A DNA stretch of 64,000 nt from Centrapalus pauciflorus. Its lineage: Eukaryota; Streptophyta; Magnoliopsida; Asterales; Asteraceae. The notes beneath the pieces are model-generated. The model was not told the origin of the DNA and made no database searches. It was given only the letters and a program-made list of their open reading frames with translations. The position numbers and the translations under genes are program-made. This document shows, one piece after another, positions 12,801 through 25,500 of this stretch (position 1 is the stretch's first letter; each line of letters starts with the position of its first letter). Location of the stretch: the NCBI GenBank assembly GCA_020465985.1, contig JAANYP010001767.1, forward strand, positions 39,876 through 103,875. The letters are read 5' to 3'.

Positions 12801-13805
12801 GGATGAAGTGGGTGATTGTGGAGAGGAGATGAGGGGTTCAAACTGGACAGGTTTTGAGACTGGGTCAGAAACAGGTGGGTTGGCCTGTTCCATAGTCTCA
12901 GGTGCCACAGAGGCACCAGCCACAGAGGCTTGAGGTTCAACGAATGAACCAGGGTGAGGAGCCTGCTCCCCCTCAGCCACAGAGACTAAGGGTTCAGGCT
13001 CAGACTGAGCTGTTTTGGCCTTCTTTTTCACAGGCCCAGCTTCAGCAGTTGCCAGGGTCCTCTTAACAAGTTTGGACCTGGCTTTGGATTTTCTTATGGG
13101 AGCAGCAGCTTCTGGATCCACCCTCACATCAGAGGGTCCTTCCACCAAACCTAACAACCTCCTCATTGGTGTGGACAGAGGAGGCTCATTGGGTAGAACA
13201 GGGGTATAGAAAACTTTATTCCCTATGACAGGGAATGCAGCAGACTTAAGTAAAGGCTGAGAGTTGTATAGATGCTCACCACAGTGATGCTTGAAGATGA
13301 GGCTCAGAAACATGGGATATCGGACAGCAGCTGGTCTTGGCTCTTGCTGCACCAGGTTCCTCATGTTCAGAAATATCCACTTAGCCGTATCAATGGTAGT
13401 CCCATCCACCAGCTGTAGAACTATAGGGATTTCATCACGGCTCAGTTGGTCAAATGAACCAACTTTACTGCTGAAGCTCATCATTACTGAAGCAAATAAG
13501 AAGCTGTAAGTGGGGGACAACTCCTTCCTGAATAAAGTAGCTCCAATTTTGGGTTCTGCTACACCACAGAAGCGTAGCAGATTTCCCATTTATTCATCAT
13601 CAGCTTGAGGCATGTCATAAGTTTCAGCAGTTGGAAGATGAAGCACCTCCCTGAGAAGATCAGTACTAATCTCAATGGTCTGAGTCCCATTGAGAATAGT
13701 ACCCTTGATGACTTTGGTGTTGGGGTTGTAGGCACAGGTGTACCAGAACTCGTACACCATCTCCTGATACAGGACACCAGGGGATGCAGAATGAAACAGG
13801 GACAC
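9887..13805 (-). pseudogene. Element B 3' accessory (env-position) gene, about 1300 codons
   Basis: One frame runs from 13805 to about 10080, interrupted by in-frame stops at 13590, 12408, 11409, 11106 and near 11058. A one-base shift near 10080 then leads to the true C-terminus, ending VPPTE at 9887. Each stop can come from CAG or CAA by one C-to-T change. Domains: a conserved N-terminal block (YEFWYTCAYNP, GTQTIEISTDLLREVLHLP, LLRFCGVAEP, ending near 13250); a long Pro/Ser/Thr/Gln-rich linker with a KKK cluster; a Lys/Glu coiled coil (10860-10680); and a C-terminal block with FEDGKIIEEPELGAFFVD and FKELQIYTKWRAAIWDQL. It parallels the accessory gene of A in order and partly in sequence. The first residues overlap the integrase remnant at a deletion junction. 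Role unknown. Confidence 0.8.
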
Positions 13806-14945
13806 CCAAACACATGGAAGTAACTGACATTTGGTTTCCTCCCTTTGAGCAGCTCATAGGGAGTCTTGTTGAACCTTTTCACCACTAAGGATCTGTTTTG
13901 GGTGAAGCAGGCAGTGTTAACAGCTTCAGCCCAGAATGATGAAGGTGAACCTGATGCACTCAGCATGGTTTTCAGCAGCTTCAATGAGAGTTCGGTTTCT
14001 TCTTTCAGCAACTTCATTTTGTTGTGGAGTTCTTACAGCTGAAAAGTTTTGAGTGATTCCTTTCTCTTCACAGAAGTCCTCAAGGGTACTGTTTCTGAAT
14101 TCAGTACCATGATCACTTCTAAGCTGCTTCACTTGGGCAGAGTTCAGCATTTCCATCTTTTTCACAAATCCAATAATTTCTCTGGCAGCCTCTCCTTTGC
14201 TCTTCAGAAAGATCACCCATGTATACCTGGAGAACACATCAATCATTACTAGAGTGTATCTTCTTCCTCCTAGACTTGGGACATTTATAGGTCCAAACAA
14301 GTCCATGTGGATTAAGAAGAGTGGAGTATCAATAGAGAAGTTATGTTTGGATTTAAAAGATGATTTTCTCTGCTTGCCTTTCTCACAAGCTGTGCAGAGT
14401 TTATCTTTAACAAAGGTCATAGAAGGCAAACCTGTCACCAACTCTTTCTTACAGAGTTTATTGATGTTCTTGAAGTTCATATGTGACAGCCTTTTGTGCC
14501 ATAACCAGTTTAAGTTTGCATTTGTTCTTGTGAGAAAGCAGGTTTCAGTTGTGGGATCAGCAGATTGCATGTCCACAACATATACACCTTTCTTTCGTTG
14601 AGCACATAGCACAACTTTGCCTTGGGGATCCAATATGTAACCCAGGTGCTCATCAAAATTAACCCTGTAGCCAGCATCACACAGTTGGCTTATGCTAACC
14701 AGGTTATGTTTTAGCCCAACCACATAGGCTACTCTTTTGAACACTGCAGCACCAGCTTTAAGGGTTCCATATCCCTCAGTAGATCCCTGTACATTGTCAT
14801 CAAATGTGACTTTTGGCCCTTTTTCAGGCCTGAGATCACTCAGCAATTCTTTGCAACCTGTCATGTGCCCTGAGCAGCCACTGTCCAAGTACCAAACCTG
14901 GGAAGGTTGTTTTTCTTGCAGAGTGATAAGAGAAATATTAGTCAT
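13790..14945 (-). pseudogene. Element B protease and integrase (pol without RT/RNase H)
   Basis: The pol ORF starts at ATG 14945 in a different frame from gag, overlapping its stop. It has the protease motif WYLDSGCSGHMTG, the integrase zinc region (WHKRLSHMNF, CTACEKGKQRK), and the catalytic core with HMDLFGPI, SDHGTEFRN and RTPQQNEVAERRN (D, D, E). A frameshift near 13990 moves the frame; the integrase continues through FWAEAVNTACFTQNR to HVFGCPCFI and ends abruptly at about 13800, where the accessory gene starts. No YVDD or RNase H motif exists anywhere in B, so roughly 2 kb of pol is missing. Confidence 0.9.
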
Positions 14946-17686
14946 TTTTAGGGGAACTCATCACAGAGATGAGTTCTCCTACTTCATCAACATGTGTTGA
15001 TGGACTTATAATATCCACACTAATATTTCCTATTTGAATGGTATCAGCTTGGATACCACTTTCATTGACTGAGATGTTTCCAACACTGCTTGTAACAGCT
15101 GTGAAAGAACTATCAGAGTCAACAGGCCTCATGTCCTTAGATTCAGGACAGTCCTTGGCCAGATGTGTCTTCTTCCCACATTTATAACATTTTCTCTTTT
15201 TAGGATTTTGTGAAGATGATCTTTCAGAAACACATTCTGAGTTATTTTTGTTGATTCTGTTAGCAAGTTTAGCAAACTCATTACTATTTGATGAATCAAC
15301 AGCTTGAGTGGAGGGTTCAATAGCCACAGCTTTGTCTGTCTCTTCTTTCCTCTTTTTAGGAGGACAGATGTCAACAACAGGAAGCTTAATTGGCTTTTGA
15401 ACTTCCACAGGTTTGGGAAACTTATTCCCAAGTTTCTCAGGTTGAGCAATGGCTTTGCCTTTGCCCCTACTGAGATGTGATTTATGCTGGCTATCAGCAT
15501 AATCATAATTTCTGGTTTTGAAAAACTTATTCTCATTTAAAACCAGTTTATCACTATGATTAGAAAACTTATTAGAAATCACAGCATGTTTGCTTTTAAC
15601 ATGAGACTTGCCCTTGTTGAAAGCAGGCTGCTTAACTTTTGAAAACTTATTTTCAAAATGTTTAGCATCAAAAGAATTATCATGCCTTTTACCATCAGCT
15701 TTGGACCCAGAACCTGTTTTGTCAACAGGTTTAGTATCCACAGCTGCAGTTTGGACATGTTTTCCTTTCTTTTGCTTGTGTGAATCAGCAGAGCACTTAG
15801 GAAGCTGGTTTGATGGAGAACATACTCCCACACCAGCTTTTGAGCTAGGTTCACACGAGCTGTCAGTATTTTGAGGCCTGACAAACCTGTTTGTTGAGAT
15901 TAGTTTACCATTCACTTTTTGAACAAAAGTGTTTGGAAGCTCACCAAGAGTGGATAAATCTTCTTTCAGATTATTAATCTCAACAATGGAAGCTGCTGTG
16001 TCAAGATCCCCTCCAAGATAGGCTTGAATTTGTGCAGGGATCTGTTGACTTATACAATGGCTGACTTTTTGTGCAGATTGACACCAAGAGTCAACTATCT
16101 TTTGAAGCTTAGCATGCTTTATATATGTTTCTCTCTTTTCTTCCAGTAAAATAGAGTTGATGTGTTTTAATTCATCAAGCTCAGTTTCCAACTTATGGAA
16201 ACTGTCCAGTTTACTGGAGTTTGTTTTAAGATCAGTTTTAAGCTTAGAGATTTCAGATATTAAAGCATCATGCTTTTCAACAGCAGCTTTCAAATCAACT
16301 ACCATATATTCAAACATTTTAATCTTTTCTTCAGAACTGTAAGCCATAAAATTTTGTACCTTATACATCATTGTAGGATTCCAGTTCTCTAAGCTGCTGA
16401 AAGCTTCAGCTTCAGCCAGATCCTGTTTGAAACTGCTTGTTGATGGGACATCAGTGTTGGCCATCAGACATTGATTGTCTTCTTCATCAGATGATGAATC
16501 AGATTCCTCCCAGTCACAAGTCTCTGCCATGAGTCCCTTTTGGCGGTTGGAACCCACTGAGTTTTCCAACTTCCTCAGCTTAGCCATGGCCATAAGGTAC
16601 TTAACCCTATAACCATCATCCTTGTTCGTCTTGTATGGTTTAGATGACTGACTAACAGCTTTTAACACACAGTCAGCAGCTATATGGCCAGTTTTGCCAC
16701 ATTTAAAGCACTCAGCCTTGGTTTTATCAAATGCCTTCTTTTTGCCAGCACCTGAACTTCCTTGCAGCATGTTTCTTCCAAACCTTTTCTTGTTGAACCT
16801 TTTGACTAGCATAGCTTTCATTTGCTCATCATCCTGTTCAGCAAGATCTGCATTATCTTCCTCATCTGACATCTCCTCCTTATCATCATCCTGTTGATCA
16901 GGTTGAGTAAACACATCACTCACCTGATTCACAGGCTATCTCACATTAGCCACAAAGGCTGCACCTCTTTTAGACATCTCCAAGGCATTTCTTTTCTGTT
17001 GCCTTGATTGTTCATCATTTAGTAAAGATCCATACAAGTTGACAAGATCCATACTTCTGATGGTACTTGAGTTTCTTAAGATTGTTGAAAAGTAGTTCCA
17101 TTCTTCAGGTAGGATGTCCAAAAATTTGTTCACCAGGCTAAGGCTGTCCTTGATGATACCAACAGCTTTGAGATCATTCACAAGAGCAGTAAACCTGATG
17201 TAGGTTTCTGTGAGAGTCTCCTTTGGTTTTGCAAAGAAGAGTTCATACTGTCTAAAGATTGTTAATCCTGTTATCCAGTGTGATTGTGGGTCCATCATAG
17301 ACGGTACACAAAGTATCCCACATCTCCTTTGCTGTCTTCATTTTCTCAACCTGCTTGAACACATCATCAGGGAGAGAAATAACCAGGTTATTCCTGGCCT
17401 TTGCATCCAGAGCTACCAATCTCTTGTCTTCATCAGACCATTGAGCTTTGGCTTTCTCAAAGGTCCTGATTTCAGGAGCAGCTCCTTCAACCGCTGGAGT
17501 TATGGTAGTAACAGAGGTTGGCACATAAGGGCCCTCCATCACTATCTCTGGTAGTTGTACATCTAGATTCTCTAGATAGAGCATCATTCTGCACTTCCAG
17601 CCAGAGAAGTTTTGATGATTGAATTTTGGAGGTTTGCCCATAGAGCCATTGTCATAGTATGAGGAGCCTGCAGCACTGTTGTTCAT
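14938..17686 (-). pseudogene. Element B gag
   Basis: Starts at ATG 17686 (MNNSAAGSSYYDNGS). It has the Copia capsid-type domain (FSGWKCRMMLYLE, WDTLCTVYDG), an extra T at about 17254 that shifts the frame (RINNL then RQYELFFAKP), an in-frame TAG at 16936, then a long intact stretch from 16932. That stretch has one CCHC knuckle (CFKCGKTGHIAADC), a 250-residue coiled coil, a Lys-rich region, a second knuckle (CYKCGKKTHLAKDC) and ends SSPKND. The two widely separated knuckles and the coiled coil fit SIRE-type Gag. Gag ends in GACTAA, which overlaps the pol ATG. Confidence 0.88.
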
Positions 17687-17733
17687 GGAAACTTGGGAGA
17701 ATGAGAGATCTAGAATGACACACACGCTAAACT

Positions 17734-17745
17734 GCTCTGATACCA
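17734..17745 (-). promoter_or_regulatory. Element B primer binding site (tRNA-Met type)
   Basis: The minus strand reads TGGTATCAGAGC, two bases after the 5' LTR end. This is the usual plant Copia initiator tRNA-Met site. Confidence 0.9.
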
Positions 17746-17747
17746 GT

Positions 17748-18874
17748 TGTAGGTCCCGAGAGGTTCCCAAAGTATATATAGCTTTAAGCTGTAGAGTGGG
17801 GGTGAATACAGCTATTTAAAAACTACACACTATTTTCTCAATGTTTGTATGTATTATCAACAAGTTGTTAATTACAAACAAGCTTGAATGCGGAAAGGTT
17901 CAAGCTGAGATGACAGATACAACATTATGTTCACTAGTATAAGACAGACTCAAACTAGTTTACAACGAATACACTCACTAAGAAGCACTCACTGTGTTTA
18001 CAAGACTCAGAGGGACAGCTTATGTAGAACAGCTTAGACACAAAGAAACTGTATTACACAGGCAGGCTTGCATGCATGAAAAACACACTAGCACGTTCAC
18101 TCTTGGCTTCAGCACTTAGCTTTTTGGCTTAATCTTTCTGTCCTTAGAAGCTTCCTTTTATGCTCACTCGGAGGATCTAAGAGAAGTTTCTTCATTGGAC
18201 GGAATGAAAAAGGAGAAGTCTTGTTGAAAAGAACAATATAACCTTTTCTACACTTTCTGAAAAGCAGACTTGTCTTCTTGTGTGCAGAACTTTTGTCTTT
18301 TCACTTTGTCTACTGTTGCATTGCCTTTAACTAAATAAGGAATGTCAACTTTGCGTCTTTCTTCCTTGTAAAGGCCTATTTTGATATAAGAAAAAGGTCT
18401 GTCACCCTTTTTCAAATAACATTTTGTCTTCATGTAACAGAACAGCTAGGGCAGGCTGAGCAGTTCTGATTTCCACTTTGTCTTCGACTTTGTAAACTGA
18501 TCTTGTAGCCAAAAACAATACATGAGGACTTGGAAACAAATTCCATAAAGTGTTTAGCCTGTTCACAAAGAACAGGTTCTGTTCACAAAGAATAGAACAC
18601 TTGTAAACTGCCCAAGCTGCTCATCAGTATAGAGCAGCGTAGACAGTTTATGTCCAGCCTGTTCAGCAGACTGAACAGCTTGAGCAAAACTGTCTTTGTT
18701 GCAACACATGCAACTCATAGAACAGCTTTAGGCTGATATTGCAAATCATTTTCAGGTTTCAATAAGGCATATAACAGGCCTTAAATTCAACCTTCAAAAG
18801 CATCAACAGGTTTGATTAATAATCTCCCCCTCAGATGCAGAACAGGTTTGACTGAGGCCTTTTTGTGCCTAACA
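17748..18874 (-). repeat. Element B 5' LTR
   Basis: 1127 bp, TG to CA, followed by the AGTAG duplication. Matches 8412-9541. Confidence 0.95.
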
Positions 18875-19410
18875 AGTAGCTCTAAAGCCCTAGTTGAAGA
18901 ATGTTCAACTTTTAACTTGTGAAAAGCCTCACCATCTTCCCTTTTTCACAAGCGGCACACAACTGCTCCTTCTGAAACCGGAGAGTTGGTAACCCTTTGA
19001 CTAAACCTCCTTTTGCAAGATTGGTTCATTCTTTGAAGTTCAAATGGGATAGACGGCGATGCCACAACCATGATACTTTAGATATTGCCTTTGACAGTAA
19101 GCAAACGTCTTTCTTCAGATTAATGTTGGCTAAATCTAGGGAGTACAGATTTGTTTTCCTATTCCCTACGAGGATTTCCTTCCCTTCCCCAGATCTAATG
19201 CTACACCTATTAGCCTTGAAATTAACTTCTAACCCTTTATCGCATAGTTGGCCGAACTGAACATATTATGTCCAAGACCATCAACGTAGAAAACCTTTTG
19301 AATTGTTATCTTATCGAACTCCAGACTCCCGTAGCCTTTGGTTGGACATAATTGATCATTGTCAAACCTTACCGTCCAGCAGAATTTGTCAACAAAATTC
19401 GTTAGGGTTT
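18875..19410 (-). pseudogene. Element A protease end and integrase start
   Basis: This piece of A pol lies between insertions B and C. It reads (minus strand) LTNFVDKFCWTVRFDND, GYGSLEFDKITIQKVFYVDG, then decayed pre-integrase sequence with stops, and the zinc-binding end KGLPTLRFQKEQLCAACEKG. Its two borders carry the AGTAG and GGTTT duplications. Confidence 0.85.
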
Positions 19411-20573
19411 TGATGCAACGCTTTTCAGATATATATTTGCGTCACTTTTACCCCTAGTTTTTCTGGTTTTTATCTAAAACACATTTATATAGCATCTATT
19501 TATGCTATATTCGTGTTTTCAGGTTGCTTGAAACCGATGTTCCCATTTCGGAGAGTTTCCCTTCCTCTACGTGACAAGAAAGGAAAGAGATGAGCATTTT
19601 GTGCAGTCCCGTGAGCAGAATCTTGGTCGTGGCGCGACCTTTTCCACTTCACGTCGTGACTTTTTCTTGCTGATTATGATGATTAAACGAAGAAACATGG
19701 TAGCGGCGCGATCAGTGACAACCTAGCGGCGCGACCTTCAGCAGCAGATACTGACCTGTTCGTACAGCAGTCAGTAGCGACGCGACCATTTGAATGGTAG
19801 CGGCGCCACCAGGCTTAAATCTGATGTCATTTAAGCATCTTTTTCTCTGAAATTGAAGGGTCTTATCAATACCTAGGGTTTGGAGTGGAGGCTACGAATT
19901 TTCTCCTGTAGAGATCACGTGAATTACTGAAAGTTGATGCAAGTGGAGTTATTGTGACAATCATTGGGGGAGTTTTCTTTGTAACCATCATTTATTTGCA
20001 TCAACCTCTCTTCTATTTGTGTTTTTAGTTTATTCTCTATGGCTAGTGCGTAGTTTTCTTTGTAATCATTCGGGTTTGTCAACCCCCAAACATTAGATGC
20101 ACATTTGTTAGCAAGTTTTTAGGTATTTATCATTTCGATTCCTTGTTAGACTTATCTCTTGAAGGATATTTAAAATACATGTTTCATTTGGTGATTAATG
20201 AGTTGTTTAAAAGCGAAAGCTAAAATTAATTTGTTAGTCATTCGTTACGAATTTGTCTATGGATTTGTTTGGCCTTGAGCTAGAAATAGGGAAAGGATTT
20301 GTTTCATGTATTTTAGATTCTAGCAATGAGAATATTTTGTTTGGATGAAAATCTAGCATTATATGTGTATTTGCGAAAGTAGATTCACCTTTCAACAAAT
20401 CGATTTGTATGAATATTATCTTTGTGTAATTAATCGGTTAGTTTATTAGGAGAATTCCGACTATCTAATCTTTTAATTTAAAAGCAAGCAAGTCAAAAGA
20501 GGAGTTTGTAACACTTGATTATATTTTCTTAACCTTTAACTATGTTATGCTTAATTTCTAGTCATCTAATGTG

Positions 20574-20604
<31 letters not shown>

Positions 20605-20929
20605 AGTAAACTTGAATGATTACCTTTTATTCATTGATTTTAAACATTTGCAATCGTTTAATCTTAGTGCCTTATTTTATATTCAAGTAGCATTTAGTGA
20701 AATAGTTTTTAATTGAGTAATAGTTTCTAAATTTGGTATTTCGTTTTCTCAAAAATCAAATCATTTTTATTTAGGCTAATTATTGACAACGAGTTTATTA
20801 TCATCATTCTACACTGTGTCCTCAAGATCGATAACGCGGTTCTTCCCATTTATATGCTAGTAAACGATAGGTACACTTGCCTAATTGTCTATTAGTTCTT
20901 ATTTTTGGTATATAACCATTAAGACATTA
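19411..20929 (+). repeat. Element C 5' LTR
   Basis: 1519 bp, TGATG start; the end reads ACATTA where the 3' copy has ACATCA. It holds five copies of the GC-rich word at 19629-19810, and a 29-G run at 20576-20604 where the 3' LTR has six G. Confidence 0.95.
19629..19810 (+). promoter_or_regulatory. GC-rich word cluster (GCGGCGCGACC-type)
   Basis: Near-copies at 19629 (GTGGCGCGACC), 19702 (AGCGGCGCGATC), 19725 (AGCGGCGCGACC), 19776 (AGCGACGCGACC) and 19800 (GCGGCGCCACC), all in one orientation inside AT-rich DNA. They are repeated in the 3' LTR at 31007-31180 and before the internal promoter at 26919-27004. Function inferred only. Confidence 0.6.
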
Positions 20930-20935
20930 AGTTTT

Positions 20936-20953
20936 TGGCGCCGTTGCCGGGGA
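20936..20953 (+). promoter_or_regulatory. Element C primer binding site (tRNA-Asp type)
   Basis: TGGCGCCGTTGCCGGGGA, six bases after the LTR. The classic Athila/Tat site, matching the tRNA-Asp 3' end as I recall it. Confidence 0.85.
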
Positions 20954-21091
20954 CACGGTGATTTTGAGAACAACTTTTAGTCTCTATATTAGTCGATCCT
21001 TGCGTGTTGATTTATAATCAAGCAAGTTATCTTTTTGTTAATTTTCTTGTACAAGCTCACTTGTCGTTTTTCTCGTGTGTTGTAGGTGTTT

Positions 21092-22525
21092 ATGAAACGT
21101 ATCTCAGATCTGGACCTCGTCGAGCCATATTCCGACCCAGAAAGGATCATTCATAGAAAGAACTGACAACTCCACATAGATATACCGGGTCCTAGTTTCG
21201 GTGAAAGGACACCAATAAGTACATCTTCAAGGACTTCCAAAGAAGGGTGTTCGGAAACTCAAACTCCCGTCACACCTTTTTCGGAACCCAAAACGGAGTC
21301 ACCTCCCGAATCTTCTCCAACTACTCCAATGGCGGATAGACGATCTATTCGGGAGAGAAAGAAACCATCAAATGCGGGTACGGGATCCGCAATTGTAAAT
21401 CCGGCAGTTCAAGCGGTTCATTATGAAGTTAAATCTCATTACCTCACGTACCTTAACCAAATGCTACCATTCGAGGGGTATGCAACGGAAGATCCTAGTG
21501 ACCATATAACCGCTTTTCTTGATGTTTGTGATATGATAAAGATTAGAGAGATGCCGGAGGAGGCGCTTCGACTTAGGTTATTTCCTTATACACTCCGGGG
21601 CGAAGCTAAAGAATGGTTTAAATCATTAGATCCGAAATCTATCACGACATGGGAACAACTAATGGATGAGTTTTTGATGAATTTCTTTCCGCCTTCCAAG
21701 ACTTCAAAGCTTAAGAGTGACATCAATAATTTTGTTCAAATGACGGATGAAACTTTGCACGAAGCATGGAAAAGGTACAAAGGTCTTTTGAGGCGATGTC
21801 CACATCATGGGTTGGACTTAGATGATCAAATCCAAACATTTTATGATGGCCTTGATGTGGGCACAAGAAATTCATCGGATGCGGCGGTAAGGGGGGCAAT
21901 TTTGGATGAAACCCCCGAGGAAGCGAAAAGGTTGATTGAGAAAATGGCATCGAATGGGAGCCATTACAATGCTTCTCGACGAAGGGCCGTTCCTAGTGCC
22001 TCTCGTTAACTCGATGCATTTGAACAATTAACTACAACTGTGGCGGATATGGGCAAACAAATTGCAATCTTAGCTAAACCTCAATCGGCGAAACATGTGG
22101 AGGTTACATGCCAACTATGCGGTGGTCCTCACACCGCAAGTGATTGCCAACAAAAGATTAGCCTTCTTCAAAGACCATCTTCGGCCAATGTTGTTCAAGA
22201 GACTTATCAGTTATGTGGGCGGCCACATTCGGCTAGGGATTGCAATAATGAGGAGATTTATGCAATGCATGGGCAAGCAATGTGGTCTCAAGGGGACAAG
22301 TACGATTATCGGTCGCCATCCCAATTGTATTATCATCCGAACAATAGGAATCACCCCAATTTCTAATGGAGGCAACCAAATGACCAACAAGTATCATCAT
22401 CGGGAATGGGAGGCGCTAGTTCATCAAACCAACGCCAACAAATTAACTCCCATCCATCATCATTCGCGAATAAACCATAAAAGGAAGAGCTTTTCATTAG
22501 GTACACCGAGAGCAACGATAGTCTT
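21092..22525 (+). pseudogene. Element C gag
   Basis: Starts at ATG 21092 (MKRISDLDLVEPYSDPE) in the same frame as pol. In-frame stops at 21164 (TGA), 22007, 22364 and 22478 (TAA) can each come from CGA or CAA by C-to-T. The retrotrans_gag-type capsid domain spans about 21430-21960 (WEQLMDEFLMNFFPPSK, EAWKRYKGLLRRCPHHGL). Two CCHC-like knuckles follow: CQLCGGPHTASDC and YQLCGRPHSARDC, the second having lost its first Cys. A Gln-rich linker leads into the protease. Confidence 0.9.
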
Positions 22526-25500
22526 ATGCGAAACCAACAAGCCACCATCCAAGACCTAGTTAATCAAATGGGTCAATTGCAAAAGATGATGTCGGAACGA
22601 GAGAAAGGGAAGTTGCCATCTTCAACCGAAGACAACCCGAGGGGTCATGTCAACGCTGTCACGTTGAGAAGTGGTAAAACAACTCTAAACCCTAACTCTT
22701 TTGCTTCTAACAATGTTGTTTCTGATGATGGACAGATTGAAGAGGAGACGGTGATGGACAAAGCACAAGATCAATGTCAAGAAAGTACCGTGCAAGTCCC
22801 CACTCCTGTTCAAACTCAATCCAAAGCACCGGTGACGCCTTACAAGCCACCGATTCCATATCCTCAACGCTTGAGGAAAGAGAAGATGGAAGAGCAGTAT
22901 GGTAAATTTCTTGATCTTTTCAAGCAATTACATATAAATTTACCATTTGTTGAAGCTCTTAGAGAGATGCTGAAGTACGCTAAGTTCCTCAAAGATCTTC
23001 TCACAAAGAAAAAGAAACTTGAGGATCTTTCAAGCGTCACAATGAATGAGGAATGTTCGGCCATTCTCCAAAATAAAATTCTCGAAAAGATGAGTGATCC
23101 GGGTAGCTTTACTTTACCTTGTTTCATTGATGATTCTTCGATTCGTAATGCACTTGCGGATCTAGGCGCTAGCATCAATTTGATGCCATTCTCGTTATTT
23201 AAAAAGTTGGGATTAGATGAATTAAAACCAACAAGAATGAGCATCCAACTAGCGGATAGATCGGTAAAGTATCCGAAGGGTATTGTGGAGAATTTGTTAG
23301 TGCGTGTTGATAAATTCATTTTTCCTGTCGATTTTGTGGTGATGGATATGGCCGAGGATAGTAAAGTTCCACTCATTTTGGGCCGTCCATTTTTGGCTAC
23401 CTCAAGAGCCGTTATCGATGTTTTTAACAAGAAACTAACTTTGAAAGTTGGTGACGAGGAGGTCACATTTGACCTCGACCAATCTATGCGTCACTCGTCC
23501 ACTAATGATGACTCTTGTTATTTGGTTGATACCTTACACTTGTCTTTTGAGAAGGATTGTGTGCAGGAATTATTGGATGAATAAACGTATGATTCGGACA
23601 CGGATGGATCTCATGCAAGTTTAGGGGATGTGGATTTTGACCCCAATCAAGACTTGCATGAAGTGATGGAAATGATGAATGAGGAGCCAACTCCGATGAA
23701 TGATGAGTTTATTGAGGTTACGAATGAGGTGAGTCAAGGATTAAAATCATCAATTGAGGATCCACTCATTTTGGAATTGAAAGACCTTCTTCCACATCTT
23801 GAGTATGCCTTTCTTGAAGGCGAAGATAAGCTTCCGGTTATAATTGCAAAGGACTTAACCAATGAGGAGAAGCTTAAATTGTTGGAGATGTTGAAGGGAC
23901 ACAAACGAGCCATAGCTTGGAAGATTACGGACATCAAAGGTTTGAACTCTTCGTATTGTACTCACAAGATCCTCATGGAGGATGACTATAAGCCGGTGGT
24001 TCAACATCAAATGAGGCTCAATCCTAAAATGCAAGAGGTCGTAAAGAAAGAGGTGATAAAGCTTTTGGATGCGGGAATGATATACCCGATTTCGGAAAGC
24101 CCATAGGTTAGCCCCGTGCAAGTTGTCCCAAAGAAGGGGGGTATGACGGTTGTCACAAATGACAAAAACGAGTCAATCCCGACAAGAACGGTCACCGGTT
24201 GGAGGGTTTGTATCGACTATCGAAAATTGAATGACGCCACAAGGAAAGACCACTATCCATTGCCTTTCATTGATCAAATGCTTGAAAGGTTAGCGGGTAA
24301 CGAATTTTATTGTTTCTTGGATGGTTTTTCCGGGTATTTTCAAATACCCATAGCACCGGCGGATCAAGAGAAGAGGACCTTCACATGTCCCTATGGCACG
24401 TTCGCATACCGAAGAATGCCCTTTGGGCTTGGTAATGCACCCGCAACATTTCAAAGGTGCATGGTTGCCATATTTCATGACATGATTGAGAATTGTATGG
24501 AGGTATTTATGGACGACTTCTCGGTTTTCGATAACTCTTTTGACTCTTGTCTTGCTTATTTAAATGCCATGCTTTCTCGTTGCGTTGAGTCTAATCTCAT
24601 TTTAAATTGGGAAAAATCGCATTTCATGGTAAAAGAGGGCATAGTGTTGGGTCATAAATCTCAAATGTGGGTATGGAGGTCGACAAAGAAAAAATTGAAG
24701 TGATTACAGAACTTCCTCCACCCACATCGGTCAAACCCATTAGGAGTTTCTTGGGCCATGGCGGTTTTTACCGACGTTTTATAAAAGATTTTTCAAAAAT
24801 TTCAAGGCCAATGACTCAACTTTTGGAAAAAGACGCCCCATTTGTTTTCTCTAAAGAGTGTCTAAAAGCATTTAACTCTTTGAAAGAGAAATTAATCACG
24901 GCTCCTATTATGGTGGCTCCGGATTGGAGCCTTCCTTTTGAATTAATGTGCGATGCTAGTGATTTTGCAGTGATTAATTATGGTCTTAGGACAAAGACGA
25001 GGAAACTGATTTCAGCCCATCTACTATGCGAGCAAACCCTTGAATGATGCCCAAGAGAACTACACCACCACCGAAAAGGAACTACTAGCGGTGGTTTTCG
25101 CTTTTGACAAGTTCCGGTCTTACTTGATCTTATCCAAGACGGTGGTGTTCACGGATCACGCGGCGCTTAAGTATTTGTCCAACAAGCAAGATGCAAAACC
25201 GAGATTGTTGAGATGGATCTTGCTCCTTCAAGAATTTGATATCGAGAAAGTTGATAAGAAAGGAACCGAGAACGTGGCGGCGGATCATCTTTCGAGGCTA
25301 GAGAACCCTTCTCTAGAAAAGCTAGACGAGTATGAGATCAACAATCAATTTCCGGATGAAGCACTCATGATGGTGATGAGTGAGGAGATCCCATGGTTTG
25401 CCGACCATGCAAACTATTTAGTCGGTGGTGTTTTATTGAAAGGGATGACACACCAACAAAAGAAAAAGTTTTTCAAGGATTTTAAATTTTATTTATGGGA

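Larger units (their letters stand above)
8412..18874 (-). mobile_element. Copia element B, nested in A integrase, RT-less
   Basis: A complete element of 10463 bp with LTRs of 1130 and 1127 bp (TGTAGG to CTAACA on the plus strand). It is flanked by the 5-bp duplication AGTAG (8407-8411 and 18875-18879). Deleting it with one AGTAG restores the host reading frame TRALELLHMDSYGPM of the A integrase. It has a primer site, gag, protease and integrase, but no RT or RNase H; the integrase runs straight into the 3' accessory gene. I counted about 20-25 LTR differences, so it is young (roughly 2 percent divergence by eye). It must move, if at all, with RT supplied in trans. Confidence 0.95.
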
